Below, piece by piece: positions 1 through 8,092 of a stretch of 64,000 bases of DNA. A program made the translations under genes and the position numbers. Location of the stretch: positions 558,001-622,000 of the forward strand of contig NZ_BSSM01000002.1 in NCBI RefSeq assembly GCF_030269125.1. Direction: 5' to 3'. This DNA is from Streptomyces hygroscopicus subsp. hygroscopicus. Its GTDB lineage: Bacteria; Actinomycetota; Actinomycetes; Streptomycetales; Streptomycetaceae. Under the pieces are notes generated by a model that was not told the origin of the DNA, did not search any database, and saw only the letters and a program-made list of their open reading frames with translations. Each line of letters opens with the position of its first letter. Position 1 is the stretch's first letter.

Positions 1-240
1 GCCGACCGCAGCGTCAGCCCCGAGGTGGACCAGGTGTCCCGCCAGACCACGGCGATCATCCTGGACGCCATGGGCCTGGACGACCCGACCCCCGAGCAGC
101 TCTCCGCCGTCCGCGTCATCGAGCACACCTGGCACTCGGCCCTCGTCACCTGGCTCTCCGGCCGGGCCTCCATCGCCCAGGTGAAGATCGACATCGAGAC
201 GGTCTGCCGGCTGATCGACCTGACCACCCCGCGGGAATGA
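1..240 (+). CDS. C-terminal fragment of a TetR-type regulator
   Basis: The reading frame is open from base 1 and stops at 238-240, so the gene begins before the window; 79 residues are visible. The helical stretch with AIILDAMGLDDPTPEQ and HTWHSALVTWLSGR resembles the ligand-binding C-terminal domain of TetR-family repressors, and the ending RLIDLTTPRE is typical of Streptomyces TetR proteins. The DNA-binding N-terminus is outside the window, so the family call rests only on this C-terminal similarity. No partner gene is visible, because about 1 kb without an intact gene follows. Confidence 0.6.
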   Translation, partial: ADRSVSPEVDQVSRQTTAIILDAMGLDDPTPEQLSAVRVIEHTWHSALVTWLSGRASIAQVKIDIETVCRLIDLTTPRE

Positions 241-1288
241 CACCGGGCCCGCTCACCCCCGGGCGGGAACACCGGCTCCCCGCCGCCTCGCGGGTGAGGA
301 AGGCGGCCTCCGCCGGACAGCCCCCGGCCGCCGCGCGGACGGGTTCGGCCGCGCCGGTGCCCGGGGCCGTCGGGCGGGACCGACGGGCGGGGCGGAAGTG
401 GTCGGGCGCGCGGTGCGGGCACTCCCCGAGCCGATGCGCGGGGACCGGCCGACCTCGATGCGCCGGCGGTCGGCCATGGCTCACGCCCCCGCCGAGGCGG
501 ATCGTCCCGTGCTCCAGGTGGGCGCCGCACCCCCGGGCCGATGACCTCCTCGGCGTGCGGCGGGATCACCCGACGACGTCCTCGCCCGGCGGATCGGCCG
601 ACTCCGCCGCTGTACCGCCGTCCGTGTGCCACGAGCCCGGCCGCGACCGCCTCCCGCCGCGCCGCCTGCCGCACGCCGCTCACTGACGCCACGTCAGGAC
701 GGACGTGGGCCGTCTCAGGCCGCCGAGGTGCTGCCCGCGCACCGGCACGCCTTCACCGACTCCCGCCCGGGTACCGGGAATCGCTCGCGCACCACGAGGA
801 GCGCCCGGCCGGTCTCCTCGCCCTGCTCGCCGCCCCGCCGACCCCCTGGCACCCGGCCGGGCGCATGGAGTGGAACCGCCCCTGGGCCGACACCCCGCCC
901 GCCTCCCGCGGCATCGCCGTCTCCGAGGCCGGGTCGCGTCCGCGGCACCTCCTCGTCGAGCAGGGCCGCGCGGAACCGGCCCCGGGGAGCGACCCGGTGA
1001 CGTACGTGGCGGTCCGAACCCACCGCCCCGGCCTCGGTGGACCCACCGAGGCGGCCGGGCGGTTCACCGAGGACGGCAGCCGGGAGCGGCCCCGCCCGAG
1101 GACGGGCACGGGGCGGGGGCGGCCGGCGGGGCGGGAGCACCTCGGCGCCCGCCCCGCCGACCCGCCGGCCGATGTCCGGCGTCCTCGTCACGGTCGCCCC
1201 CGGAGACGGCCACGGGGGTGCCGTACGTCTCCGCCCACCGCGTCGGCGGGCGCCGGCCGCTCGCCTCCCGGGTGCTCCGCCCGCGGTC
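241..1288. other. 1 kb stretch without an intact gene
   Basis: No frame here has a convincing start, a full domain and a stop together. Long open frames exist on both strands but are the usual by-product of about 75% GC. Two short segments (about 398-543 and about 720-1060, plus strand) do show the third-position G/C bias of real genes, which suggests decayed genes rather than designed intergenic DNA. No terminator, tRNA or insertion sequence was recognised. Confidence 0.5.
720..1062 (+). pseudogene. Probable decayed gene with a frameshift near 772
   Basis: From 720 the frame reading AAEVLPAHRHAFTDSRPG has strong third-position G/C bias; around 770-775 that bias jumps to another frame, which continues YRESLAHHEERPAGLLALL and then MEWNRPWADTPPASRGIAV and SRPRHLLVEQGR. 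Joined across a one-base shift the two pieces make a plausible soluble protein segment with no ribosome binding site or start. I do not recognise the family. The switch of coding bias is visible in the sequence; the pseudogene reading is inference. Confidence 0.35.
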
Positions 1289-2695
1289 CTACGCCGAGGG
1301 TGCGAGGCCGGCCAGGAAATCCCGTTCGGCGGCCGTGAGCGGCGGGCCCGACAGGGCGGGCAGGGGCGGCCCGGTGAGGGCGTGCAGGAGCGCGTCCGGG
1401 CGGAAGAGGCGGGAGGGCGGGGTGCGCAGGGTGGTGACGTCCCACAGGGCGGCGGCCGCGGCGTAGGAGCCGGTGGCCGCGTGGTACAGCCGCCGGGAGT
1501 AGGCGGCGGCCACCCGGTTCCCGACCGTCGCGCGACCGCCCTCCACCCCGGGGTAGAGGACGTCCGTGCCGACGGCCGCCGACCAGGCGCCCTCCGCCGA
1601 CCGGGCCACCGCCCGCTGCACCCGCCGGGCCAGCCCCGGCGCCTCGATCCCGTGCTCGCGCACCGCCTGCGCCAGGGCGCGGGCACCGAGCGCGGCGGCC
1701 GACATGCCCTGTCCGTAGACCGGGTTGAACGTGGCCGCCGCGTCCCCGAGCGCGACCAGCCCCTCCGGCCAGCGGCGCGCCTTCTCCAGGTACCGGCGGG
1801 AGTTGCTGGTGCTGCGGCTGACGTGCACCGGACCGAGCGGCTCGGCGGCCTCGATCAGGCGACCCACCAGGGGACTCGGGAGGTTCAGCGCGTACGCGAC
1901 GAAGGCGTCCGGGTCCTTCGGGGGCTCGCTGCCGCGCATCCCGCCGAGGCTCACCATCCACGCGCCGTCCTCGATCGGCACGATCATGCCGCTGCGTCCG
2001 GGCCGCCCGCTCCAGGGGTCGGCCTGCACCAGGGTCATCGGCCAGTCCCGGGCGCCGGGCGGGGTGCGGTAGACGCGGGTGGCGTTGGTCAGGCCGCTGT
2101 CGACGTTGCGCTCGCGGACGCCGCCCACGCCGAGGGCGTCGAGCCAGGGCAGCAGCCGGGTGCCGCGGCCGCTCGCGTCCACCACCCAGTCGGCGTCCAG
2201 GTCCTCCAGCGGGCCGCCCTCGGCGTCGGCCAGGTGGACGCCGGTCACCCGGCGGGCGCCGCCGCGCAGCCCGGTGGCCTGGGCACGGCGCACCACCACG
2301 TTGCGGCTGCCGTCCAGCACCGCACGGCGCAGGCCCCACTCCAGCAGCGGCCTGCCGGCGGTCATGGTGACGAAGGTGCGGTGCCGCCAGCGGCGGAACC
2401 ACCCCACCGGGGCGAGCGCCAGCAGGTCGGAGCTGAGTGCCGTCTCCCGGGCTCCGGCCGCCACCAGCCTCCCCCGCAGGTCCGCCCCGGGCAGCAGTTC
2501 CTCCATCACCTCCAGGCCGCCGGGCATCAGCAGGTGGGCGTGCCGGGACTGGGGCACCCCCCTGCGGTGCTCGGGCCCCTCGGGCAGCTCGTCGCGGTCG
2601 AGCACGACGACCTCGTCCACGGCGGGCGACAGCGCCGCGGCGGCGAGCAGACCGGCCGGGCCGGCTCCGATGACAACGGCTCTTCGTGCGTTCAC
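1289..2695 (-). CDS. FAD-dependent oxidoreductase (geranylgeranyl-reductase/monooxygenase-like)
   Basis: A 468-residue flavoprotein. The N-terminus AVVIGAGPAGLLAAAALSP is a Rossmann dinucleotide-binding motif, followed by VVVLDRDELP at the end of the second strand; a later GDAAATFNPVYGQGMSAAA is the second FAD-contact motif shared by aromatic hydroxylases and halogenase-like enzymes. The substrate is unknown. GTG start at 2695 with a purine-rich AATGGGGA just upstream. It is the last gene of a four-gene minus-strand operon, 90 bp downstream of the second MAB_1171c-type membrane protein; such oxidoreductases recur with that family in Streptomyces, as far as I recall. Soluble, no signal peptide or membrane segment seen. 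Confidence 0.8.
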   Translation of the reverse strand: MNARRAVVIGAGPAGLLAAAALSPAVDEVVVLDRDELPEGPEHRRGVPQSRHAHLLMPGGLEVMEELLPGADLRGRLVAAGARETALSSDLLALAPVGWFRRWRHRTFVTMTAGRPLLEWGLRRAVLDGSRNVVVRRAQATGLRGGARRVTGVHLADAEGGPLEDLDADWVVDASGRGTRLLPWLDALGVGGVRERNVDSGLTNATRVYRTPPGARDWPMTLVQADPWSGRPGRSGMIVPIEDGAWMVSLGGMRGSEPPKDPDAFVAYALNLPSPLVGRLIEAAEPLGPVHVSRSTSNSRRYLEKARRWPEGLVALGDAAATFNPVYGQGMSAAALGARALAQAVREHGIEAPGLARRVQRAVARSAEGAWSAAVGTDVLYPGVEGGRATVGNRVAAAYSRRLYHAATGSYAAAAALWDVTTLRTPPSRLFRPDALLHALTGPPLPALSGPPLTAAERDFLAGLAPSA

Positions 2696-2785
2696 GGTTC
2701 CCCATTCTTCGCTGGGACGTCCGGTGACACGTGTGCGCGGACGTCCGCTTCGGCGTCGTTCTCCGCCTGCTGCTGCCGGCGTCCA

Positions 2786-3967
2786 TCAGCTCCGGGCGGT
2801 CCCCGCCGCGCCTTCCCGCGCCGCCCTGACGACCGGCGAGTCGGCCAACGCCCGTGCCAACCGCACGAGTTCGCGGGTGTCGGAGAAGAGGGCGGTGTGC
2901 AGCCGGGAGCCGCCCTCCGGCTCCGGGCGCTCGGCCGGCCGCGGCCGTCCGGCCTGGTGCGCGGCGTCCGCGACCATCGCGGCCGCCGCGATGAAGTGCG
3001 CCTCGCCGGGCGGACTGCCCTGGCCCCGGGCCTGCCGGTACGCCGTCTCGCGCACCCGGCCGTCGCAGCGGGACTGGAGGGCGAGCAGCGCGTCGAGGAT
3101 GCGCAGTTCGCGGTAGTAGAGCCGGCCGCGCGGCAACTGCCAGCGCGGGGGCGCGGGTTTGGGGGCGGTCGGCACGTTCCGCAGCTCCGCCCACAGGGGG
3201 CCGAGGGCCCGGTAGTCCCAGATGCTGTGCCACTGGGCGAGGGTCGCGGGCAGCAGCCGGGGCAGCACGAACCCCGCGGCGCACAGCAGGGCGCCGAGCG
3301 CGGCGGCGCGCGGGGCGAGGCCGGTGGACAGCCGGTCCAGGTCGTGTCCCGTCCAACGGGCCGCGACCGCGGTCAGCTTGGCGCCCTCGAAGCCGAGCAC
3401 GTCCACCGCGAGGCCCGCCATGATCAGCCGCAACCCGACCCGCAGTATCCCGGTCACCTCCCGGGACCAGCGCAGACCCACATAGATCGTGATCAGCGCG
3501 CAGGCGCCGTGCCCGACGAGATACAGCACGATCATCTCGCGCATGTACGGCGTGTTCGCGTAGTAGGTGTCGAGGTCCCGCAGCCGTTCGACGGGCGCGT
3601 GGGCGAGCGCGAACAGCGTGATGACGGCGACGATCACCAGGCTGTACACCGTGGCGACCCGCACCACCTGGCCGCGCACCCGCGCGGCGGGTCCGCCGCG
3701 CCAGTTGATCAGCAGGATGAGCAGGGAGGCGCTGTAGGCGGAGATGACGCTGTAGGTCATCGGGGCGCCGAAGTTGGGGACGCGGGTGAGGTCGTTGACC
3801 GCGCCCAGGGTGACGGGGGCCGAGCAGAAGAAGCAGAGCCCGCCGAGGAAGATCGACACACAGGTGGAGGCGGTCAGCGGGTCCCGCAGGGCGAGGCGTG
3901 GCCGGCGGAAGATCAGCAGGGCGGTCAGGGTGAACAGGCTCGCCACCGTGTACACGATCAGGCTCAT
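2786..3967 (-). CDS. MAB_1171c-family membrane protein, copy 2
   Basis: A 393-residue integral membrane protein with about seven hydrophobic segments in its first 240 residues (for example LIVYTVASLFTLTALLIF and YLVGHGACALITIYVGL) and a soluble C-terminal half. It carries the motif DTYYANTPYMREMIVLYL, nearly identical to the same motif in the neighbouring upstream gene, so the two are paralogues. The family is labelled a putative transporter; I know of no demonstrated substrate. ATG start at 3967 preceded by GAGGGGG; 15 bp downstream of its paralogue and 90 bp upstream of the FAD oxidoreductase. The C-terminal soluble region (about residues 240-393, with ELRILDALLALQSR) is helical and may be the functional cytoplasmic output. 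Confidence 0.8.
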   Translation of the reverse strand: MSLIVYTVASLFTLTALLIFRRPRLALRDPLTASTCVSIFLGGLCFFCSAPVTLGAVNDLTRVPNFGAPMTYSVISAYSASLLILLINWRGGPAARVRGQVVRVATVYSLVIVAVITLFALAHAPVERLRDLDTYYANTPYMREMIVLYLVGHGACALITIYVGLRWSREVTGILRVGLRLIMAGLAVDVLGFEGAKLTAVAARWTGHDLDRLSTGLAPRAAALGALLCAAGFVLPRLLPATLAQWHSIWDYRALGPLWAELRNVPTAPKPAPPRWQLPRGRLYYRELRILDALLALQSRCDGRVRETAYRQARGQGSPPGEAHFIAAAAMVADAAHQAGRPRPAERPEPEGGSRLHTALFSDTRELVRLARALADSPVVRAAREGAAGTARS

Positions 3968-3982
3968 GGTGCGGTGGCCCCC

Positions 3983-5119
3983 TCAGCACACGGCCAGGGC
4001 GCGGTCACCGGTGCCCGCGGCGAGGGCGTCGGAGATGCGCAGCAGCGCGGGGAGGTCGGGCCGGCCGGCGAGCGGTACGGCCGCGTCCTCCCGCTCCTCG
4101 TGCAGGGCCCGGGTGGCGGCGGCGATGGCCGCGGCCCACGCGGCGGCCTCGGCCTGGCACGGGTCCCCGCCGGTCCGCAGCCGGTCGGCGTACGCCTGCC
4201 GGTACAGCCCCTCGTCCAGGTAACGCCCCAGGTAGTGCAGCCCGTTGTAGATGGAGCTCTGCCGCCAGGTGAGCCAGCGGGTGGCCGACGGCCACAACGG
4301 GCGCGGCACGCGCAGGCTCTCCCGGGTGAGCAGCCCGGTCAGCGTCCGCTCCAGCGGGCCGAGCCGCGCGTACTCCCGCCAGCAGCGCGCCCGGACGGCC
4401 AGGAAGGGGGCGAGCAGCGGGATCACGATGCCGACGACGGTGGTCGCGGCGCTGATCCCGGCACAGGCCGAGGGGAACGTCGTGCCGAGCGCGGACCAGT
4501 CCCGGTCCCACCAACGGGCGGCCACCGCGAGGAGTTTGGAGACGCTGTACCCGCCGCCGATCAGGGTGCCGGCGCCCAGGGTCACCAGTCCCGCGCGCAG
4601 CGAGCCGCGCAACCGCCGGGCCCAGCACAGGGACCGGCACGCGGTGACGAGGACGGCGGTCAGATGCGCCCCGAGGTAGAGGACGATCATCTCGGCGATG
4701 TACGGCGTGGTGGCGTAGTAGGTGTCGAAGTCCGTACGGCGCTCCACGGACGCGTCGCCGAGGACGAACAGGGCGCCGACGCAGGCGAGTACGGCGGTGT
4801 AGCCGAGGGTCCAGCGGCGGATCGCGCGGGCGGTGCCGGGGCCGCCGCGCCAGCGCATGACGAGCGCGAGGGAGGCGGCGCCGTACGCGGTGATGGCTCC
4901 GTACGTCAGCGGGGCGGCGAGGTTGGGCACGCCGCTGGCACCGTTGACGAACCCGACGGTGTCGGGGGCGCCGAGCAGGAAGCACAGCGAGGAGAGGGCG
5001 AGCACGGCGCTGAGGGTGAGCAGGAACGGGTCCCGCGGACGGCGCACCAGGTCGGGCGCCTTGGTGAGCAGGCCGAGCCACAGCAGCCCGCAGCTGGCGT
5101 AGTTGATCAGATCGCTCAC
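3983..5119 (-). CDS. MAB_1171c-family membrane protein, copy 1
   Basis: A 378-residue paralogue of the next gene, beginning SDLINYASCGLLWLGLL, with about seven membrane segments and the shared motif DTYYATTPYIAEMIVLYL. The soluble C-terminal part includes RQSSIYNGLHYLGRYLDEG and matches the helical tail of copy 2. The GTG start at 5119 overlaps the TGA of the upstream metalloprotease gene (GTGA, 5116-5119), so the two are translationally coupled; longer upstream extensions of the frame run through that gene and were rejected. The tight coupling suggests the protease and this membrane protein work in one complex or pathway; the substrate is unknown. Confidence 0.8.
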   Translation of the reverse strand: MSDLINYASCGLLWLGLLTKAPDLVRRPRDPFLLTLSAVLALSSLCFLLGAPDTVGFVNGASGVPNLAAPLTYGAITAYGAASLALVMRWRGGPGTARAIRRWTLGYTAVLACVGALFVLGDASVERRTDFDTYYATTPYIAEMIVLYLGAHLTAVLVTACRSLCWARRLRGSLRAGLVTLGAGTLIGGGYSVSKLLAVAARWWDRDWSALGTTFPSACAGISAATTVVGIVIPLLAPFLAVRARCWREYARLGPLERTLTGLLTRESLRVPRPLWPSATRWLTWRQSSIYNGLHYLGRYLDEGLYRQAYADRLRTGGDPCQAEAAAWAAAIAAATRALHEEREDAAVPLAGRPDLPALLRISDALAAGTGDRALAVC

Positions 5120-5667
5120 CGTCTGGCCCCGCGGTAGTTGAGGGCCGCGCCGATGCGTCCCGCGAGGTCGTCGTGGCCGGAGGTGTGCGCCGCGTACACG
5201 GAGTCGGGGGACGCTTTCAGCCAGGGGCGCAGCCGGTCGCCGATCAGCATGCCGAACAGGTCGGCCCGCTGTTCCGCGGCCTCCAGGAACCGGGTGCGGG
5301 CGGCGGTCGCCACCGCGCCGTCGGCGCCGGCGGGCGCGGGGGCGCCCTCGGCGTGCGCGGCGCGGTGGGCGGGGTCGTCGTCGGCCATGTGCCACAGCTC
5401 GTGGCCCAGGATCACGAGCTTCATCCAGGGCGGGGCGTCGGCCTCGATGACGATGTCGTCCCGGCCGCCGCGCTCGATCCACAGCCCGGTCGCGGAGGTC
5501 TGCGGCGGAAAGTTCGCCTGATGGACGACGATGGGGCGACCACGCCAGCGGATCGCGGACTCGACCAGCGCGTCCAGCAGGTCGTCGGGGTCGGCGGGGA
5601 TCGGCACGCGCAGGGGGTCGATCAGCTCGTTGGCGAACCGGCGCATCTTCCTGGTCGTACGCACCAT
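5116..5667 (-). CDS. ImmA/IrrE-like zinc metalloprotease
   Basis: A 183-residue soluble protein with the zinc-protease motif HELWH at residues 89-93 and a downstream AAEQRADLFGMLIGDRL that supplies the usual third ligand Glu. ImmA/IrrE-type proteases of this size typically cut repressors in response to a signal; Streptomyces relatives are often annotated as a toxin component next to an XRE repressor. No XRE gene is present here. ATG at 5667 follows GGGGGA. It leads a minus-strand operon with two MAB_1171c-type membrane proteins and an FAD oxidoreductase, and is divergent from the cobalamin-riboswitch operon. Catalytic motif is seen; role in regulation is inference. Confidence 0.75.
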   Translation of the reverse strand: MVRTTRKMRRFANELIDPLRVPIPADPDDLLDALVESAIRWRGRPIVVHQANFPPQTSATGLWIERGGRDDIVIEADAPPWMKLVILGHELWHMADDDPAHRAAHAEGAPAPAGADGAVATAARTRFLEAAEQRADLFGMLIGDRLRPWLKASPDSVYAAHTSGHDDLAGRIGAALNYRGARR

Positions 5668-5964
5668 TCCCCCGGAGGCTGCGAGCGGTCACGTCTGACC
5701 GCAATATGCCAACTCCCCGCCGCTCGGGCCACCTTCACGTCCGCGACCCGGGCCACGCAAAGAGGGCATACCTCGGAATCGGGACGGCTCCCACCCCGCT
5801 TCCTGGCCGAAACGGACGCTCCACGCCCGTCCGTGCCGCGCTGGCGCACCGTCGCTTTCAGCCAACGCGAAAACGCGCGCGCCGCGTACCGCGCCGGCTC
5901 GCCGCACCCCGGAACCGGCACCGGGATCGGCCGTGACCCTCATCACCGTCACAGTGTGCTCACG

Positions 5965-6105
5965 GGCACTCCCCGGCGCCCGTGGGGCTGCCGGTAAAGT
6001 GGCGGGGTCGTCATCACACCCGTACGGGGGGAAGCCGGTGCAATTCCGGCGCTGACCCGCAGCCGTGAGCCGTTCCGCCAGGAAACGGCGAGCCGGAATG
6101 CCCCG
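5965..6105 (+). promoter_or_regulatory. Cobalamin (B12) riboswitch
   Basis: The B12-box consensus is present at 6031-6069: GAAGCCGGTGCAATTCCGGC followed by GCTGACCCGCAGCCGTGAG. It is preceded by paired GC-rich arms (CACGGGC... GCCCGTG near 5970-5985) and followed by AGCCGGAATGCC (6090-6101), the expected closing arm. The element lies about 130 nt upstream of the first gene of a five-gene operon containing a full ECF transporter. By analogy with the class, high B12 would switch the operon off. The outer boundaries are estimates. The 297 bp between this element and the divergent protease gene hold both promoters and no gene I can see. Confidence 0.92.
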
Positions 6106-6236
6106 GACGGACGTGACCGGCTCGCGTGCGCCGGCCGCCCGTCGCGCACGGCACCGTCGAGGTATACGGAGTCGAGCCGCCCGGGGCTCCTCCCGTGCGC
6201 TGCCCGGCTCCCCGCAGGGAGAGGCAGTCGCCGACC

Positions 6237-7442
6237 ATGAACGTCCGCCGCAACGCCGCGGCTCTCGCCGCCATAGGCGTGCTGGCCGCAGCCGCGCCCG
6301 CCACGGCCGCCGGCCCGTCCCCTTCCCCCAAGGCCGCGGTCCCGTCCGGCCTGTACGGCACGTCGGACCCCACCTACGACGGTGTGTGGCGCCAGTCGCT
6401 CACCCTCGTCGCCCAGCGCACGCTCGGCTACGACCCGGCCACCGCCGCCGTCGACTGGCTCACCGGCCAGCAGTGCGCCGACGGCTCCTTCGCCGCCTTC
6501 CGCGCCACCCCCGCCAAGGCATGCGACGCCAAGACCGTGGTGGACACCAACAGCACGGCCGCCGCCGTCCAGGCCCTGCACGCGACCGGCGGTCACGACG
6601 CCGCCGTCACCAAGGCCGTGGACTGGCTGAAGTCCGTGCAGAACAAGGACGGCGGCTGGGGCTACAACCCCGGCGGTCCCAGCGACGCCAACTCCACCTC
6701 CGTCGTCGTCGGCGCGCTGGCCGCGACCGGCGCCGACCCGGCGAGCGTCCGCACCTCCGGCAAGTCCCCGTACGACGCGCTGGCCTCCTGGTCCATCCCG
6801 TGCGACCAGGACGGTGGCGGCGCGCTCGCCTACCAGCCGGACAAGAAGGGCAAGCTGGCCGCCAACGCCGACGCCACCGCGGCCGGTGTGCTCGCCGCGC
6901 TCGGCAAGGGCTTCGTGGCCGAGGCCGGCAAGGCCCCCGCCGCGCATGCCTGCGCCGAGGGCGACGGCCCCGCCCGGATCGCCGACAACGGCGGCGCGTA
7001 TCTCGCGGCCGCGGTCGCCAGGACCGGCCACCTCCTGTCCGTGATGCCCGGCGCCGAGAACCAGCCCGACTACGGCAACACCGCCGACACCGTCGTGGCC
7101 CTCGCCGCGGACGGCCGCACGGCGCCCGCGAAGAAGGCGTACGCCTTCCTGGAGAAGCACGCCGGCCCCTGGGCGGCCCAGACCGGGCCGGCCGCGTACG
7201 CCCAGCTGATCCTCGCCGCGCACTCCGTCGGCGCCCAGCCCGGCGACTTCGGCGGCACCAGCCTCGTGACGTCCCTCAACGCCCTCGGCCCGGCCCCGAA
7301 GACGCACAGCGCGGCCGCGAAGCCGGCCAAGGCGTCCGACGGCGGCTCGCACGCGGGGGTCTGGTGGAGCGTCGGCATCTGCCTCGTCGCGGGCATCGGC
7401 ATCGGCTTCCTGCTCAGCACCCGGAAGAAGCGGCAGTCGTGA
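6237..7442 (+). CDS. Surface-anchored alpha6/alpha6-fold protein (terpenoid-cyclase/transcobalamin-like)
   Basis: A 401-residue protein with a signal peptide (RRNAAALAAIGVLAAAAPA, cleaved near ATAAG), a body of prenyltransferase/squalene-cyclase-type repeats (WLTGQQCADGSFAAF, WLKSVQNKDGGWGY, QDGGGALAYQ, DNGGAYLAAAVA), and a C-terminal membrane anchor GVWWSVGICLVAGIGIGFLL followed by STRKKRQS. No terpene-cyclase catalytic acid motif was noticed. The same alpha6/alpha6 toroid forms the N-terminal domain of animal transcobalamin and intrinsic factor; being first behind a B12 riboswitch and upstream of an ECF transporter suggests extracellular corrinoid capture (inference). ATG at 6237 follows GGGAGAGG. 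Its last codons overlap the next gene by 4 bp. Confidence 0.8.
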   Translation: MNVRRNAAALAAIGVLAAAAPATAAGPSPSPKAAVPSGLYGTSDPTYDGVWRQSLTLVAQRTLGYDPATAAVDWLTGQQCADGSFAAFRATPAKACDAKTVVDTNSTAAAVQALHATGGHDAAVTKAVDWLKSVQNKDGGWGYNPGGPSDANSTSVVVGALAATGADPASVRTSGKSPYDALASWSIPCDQDGGGALAYQPDKKGKLAANADATAAGVLAALGKGFVAEAGKAPAAHACAEGDGPARIADNGGAYLAAAVARTGHLLSVMPGAENQPDYGNTADTVVALAADGRTAPAKKAYAFLEKHAGPWAAQTGPAAYAQLILAAHSVGAQPGDFGGTSLVTSLNALGPAPKTHSAAAKPAKASDGGSHAGVWWSVGICLVAGIGIGFLLSTRKKRQS

Positions 7443-8092
7443 CCGCGGTCCGCCGTACGGCGCCGGTCCTGGCGGCCGTCCTCGCCCTGCTGCTCGGTGC
7501 CGGTGCCGGGCAGGCACACGCCACCGGGTACCGCTACTGGTCGTTCTGGGAACGCTCCGGTGGCCACTGGACGTACGCCACCCAGGGCCCCTCGCTCGCC
7601 CGCCCCGACGACGGTGCCATGGAGGGCTTCCGCTTCTCCGTGAGCGCGGACTCCGGCGACGCGAGCAAGCCGCGCGGTACGGCGGACTTCGCCGCGATCT
7701 GCTCGGGTACGCCCGCCGAGTCCGGCACGAAGCGGGTGGCCCTGGTCATCGACTTCGGCGTCCCGGCCGACGCGCCCCCGGGCGAGACCCCTCCGGCCCG
7801 CCGCACCGCGTGCGCCCGGGTCGCGCCCTCGGCGTCCGCCGCGGAGGCGCTGGCCGCCGTGGCCAAGCCGCTGCGGTACGACGCGAACGCCCTGCTGTGC
7901 GCGATCTCCGGGTATCCGCGCAAGGGGTGCGGCGAGCAGGTGTCGGGGAGCGGCGCGTCGACGACCCCGGGCCGCACGGAGAAACGGACCGCTTCCTCCG
8001 ACGGCCCGTCCCTGGGACTGCCGATCGGTGCGGGTGTCGTCGTTCTCCTCGCGGGCGCGGCGGTGTGGCAGTCCCGACGGCGACGCGTATGA
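7439..8092 (+). CDS. SCO2322-family anchored surface protein
   Basis: A 217-residue protein of the SCO2322 family (function unknown). It has a signal peptide (TAPVLAAVLALLLGAGAGQAHA), a conserved YRYWSFWERSGGHWTYATQG stretch right after cleavage, four cysteines in the ectodomain (AAICSG, RTACARV, ALLCAI, KGCGEQ) that could form disulfides, and a C-terminal anchor LPIGAGVVVLLAGAAVWQ with basic tail RRRRV. The GTG start at 7439 overlaps the previous stop (GTGA) and its own stop overlaps the next start (ATGA), so it belongs to the B12-riboswitch operon. It probably sits outside the membrane beside the alpha6/alpha6 protein and may help deliver substrate to the ECF transporter (inference). Confidence 0.8.
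   Translation: MTAVRRTAPVLAAVLALLLGAGAGQAHATGYRYWSFWERSGGHWTYATQGPSLARPDDGAMEGFRFSVSADSGDASKPRGTADFAAICSGTPAESGTKRVALVIDFGVPADAPPGETPPARRTACARVAPSASAAEALAAVAKPLRYDANALLCAISGYPRKGCGEQVSGSGASTTPGRTEKRTASSDGPSLGLPIGAGVVVLLAGAAVWQSRRRRV

Noticed and set aside
1037..5137. A 1366-codon open frame on the plus strand
   Set aside because: It runs antisense to four well-supported minus-strand genes and its residue composition (Gly, Arg, Pro, Ala) is that of a shadow frame in GC-rich DNA.
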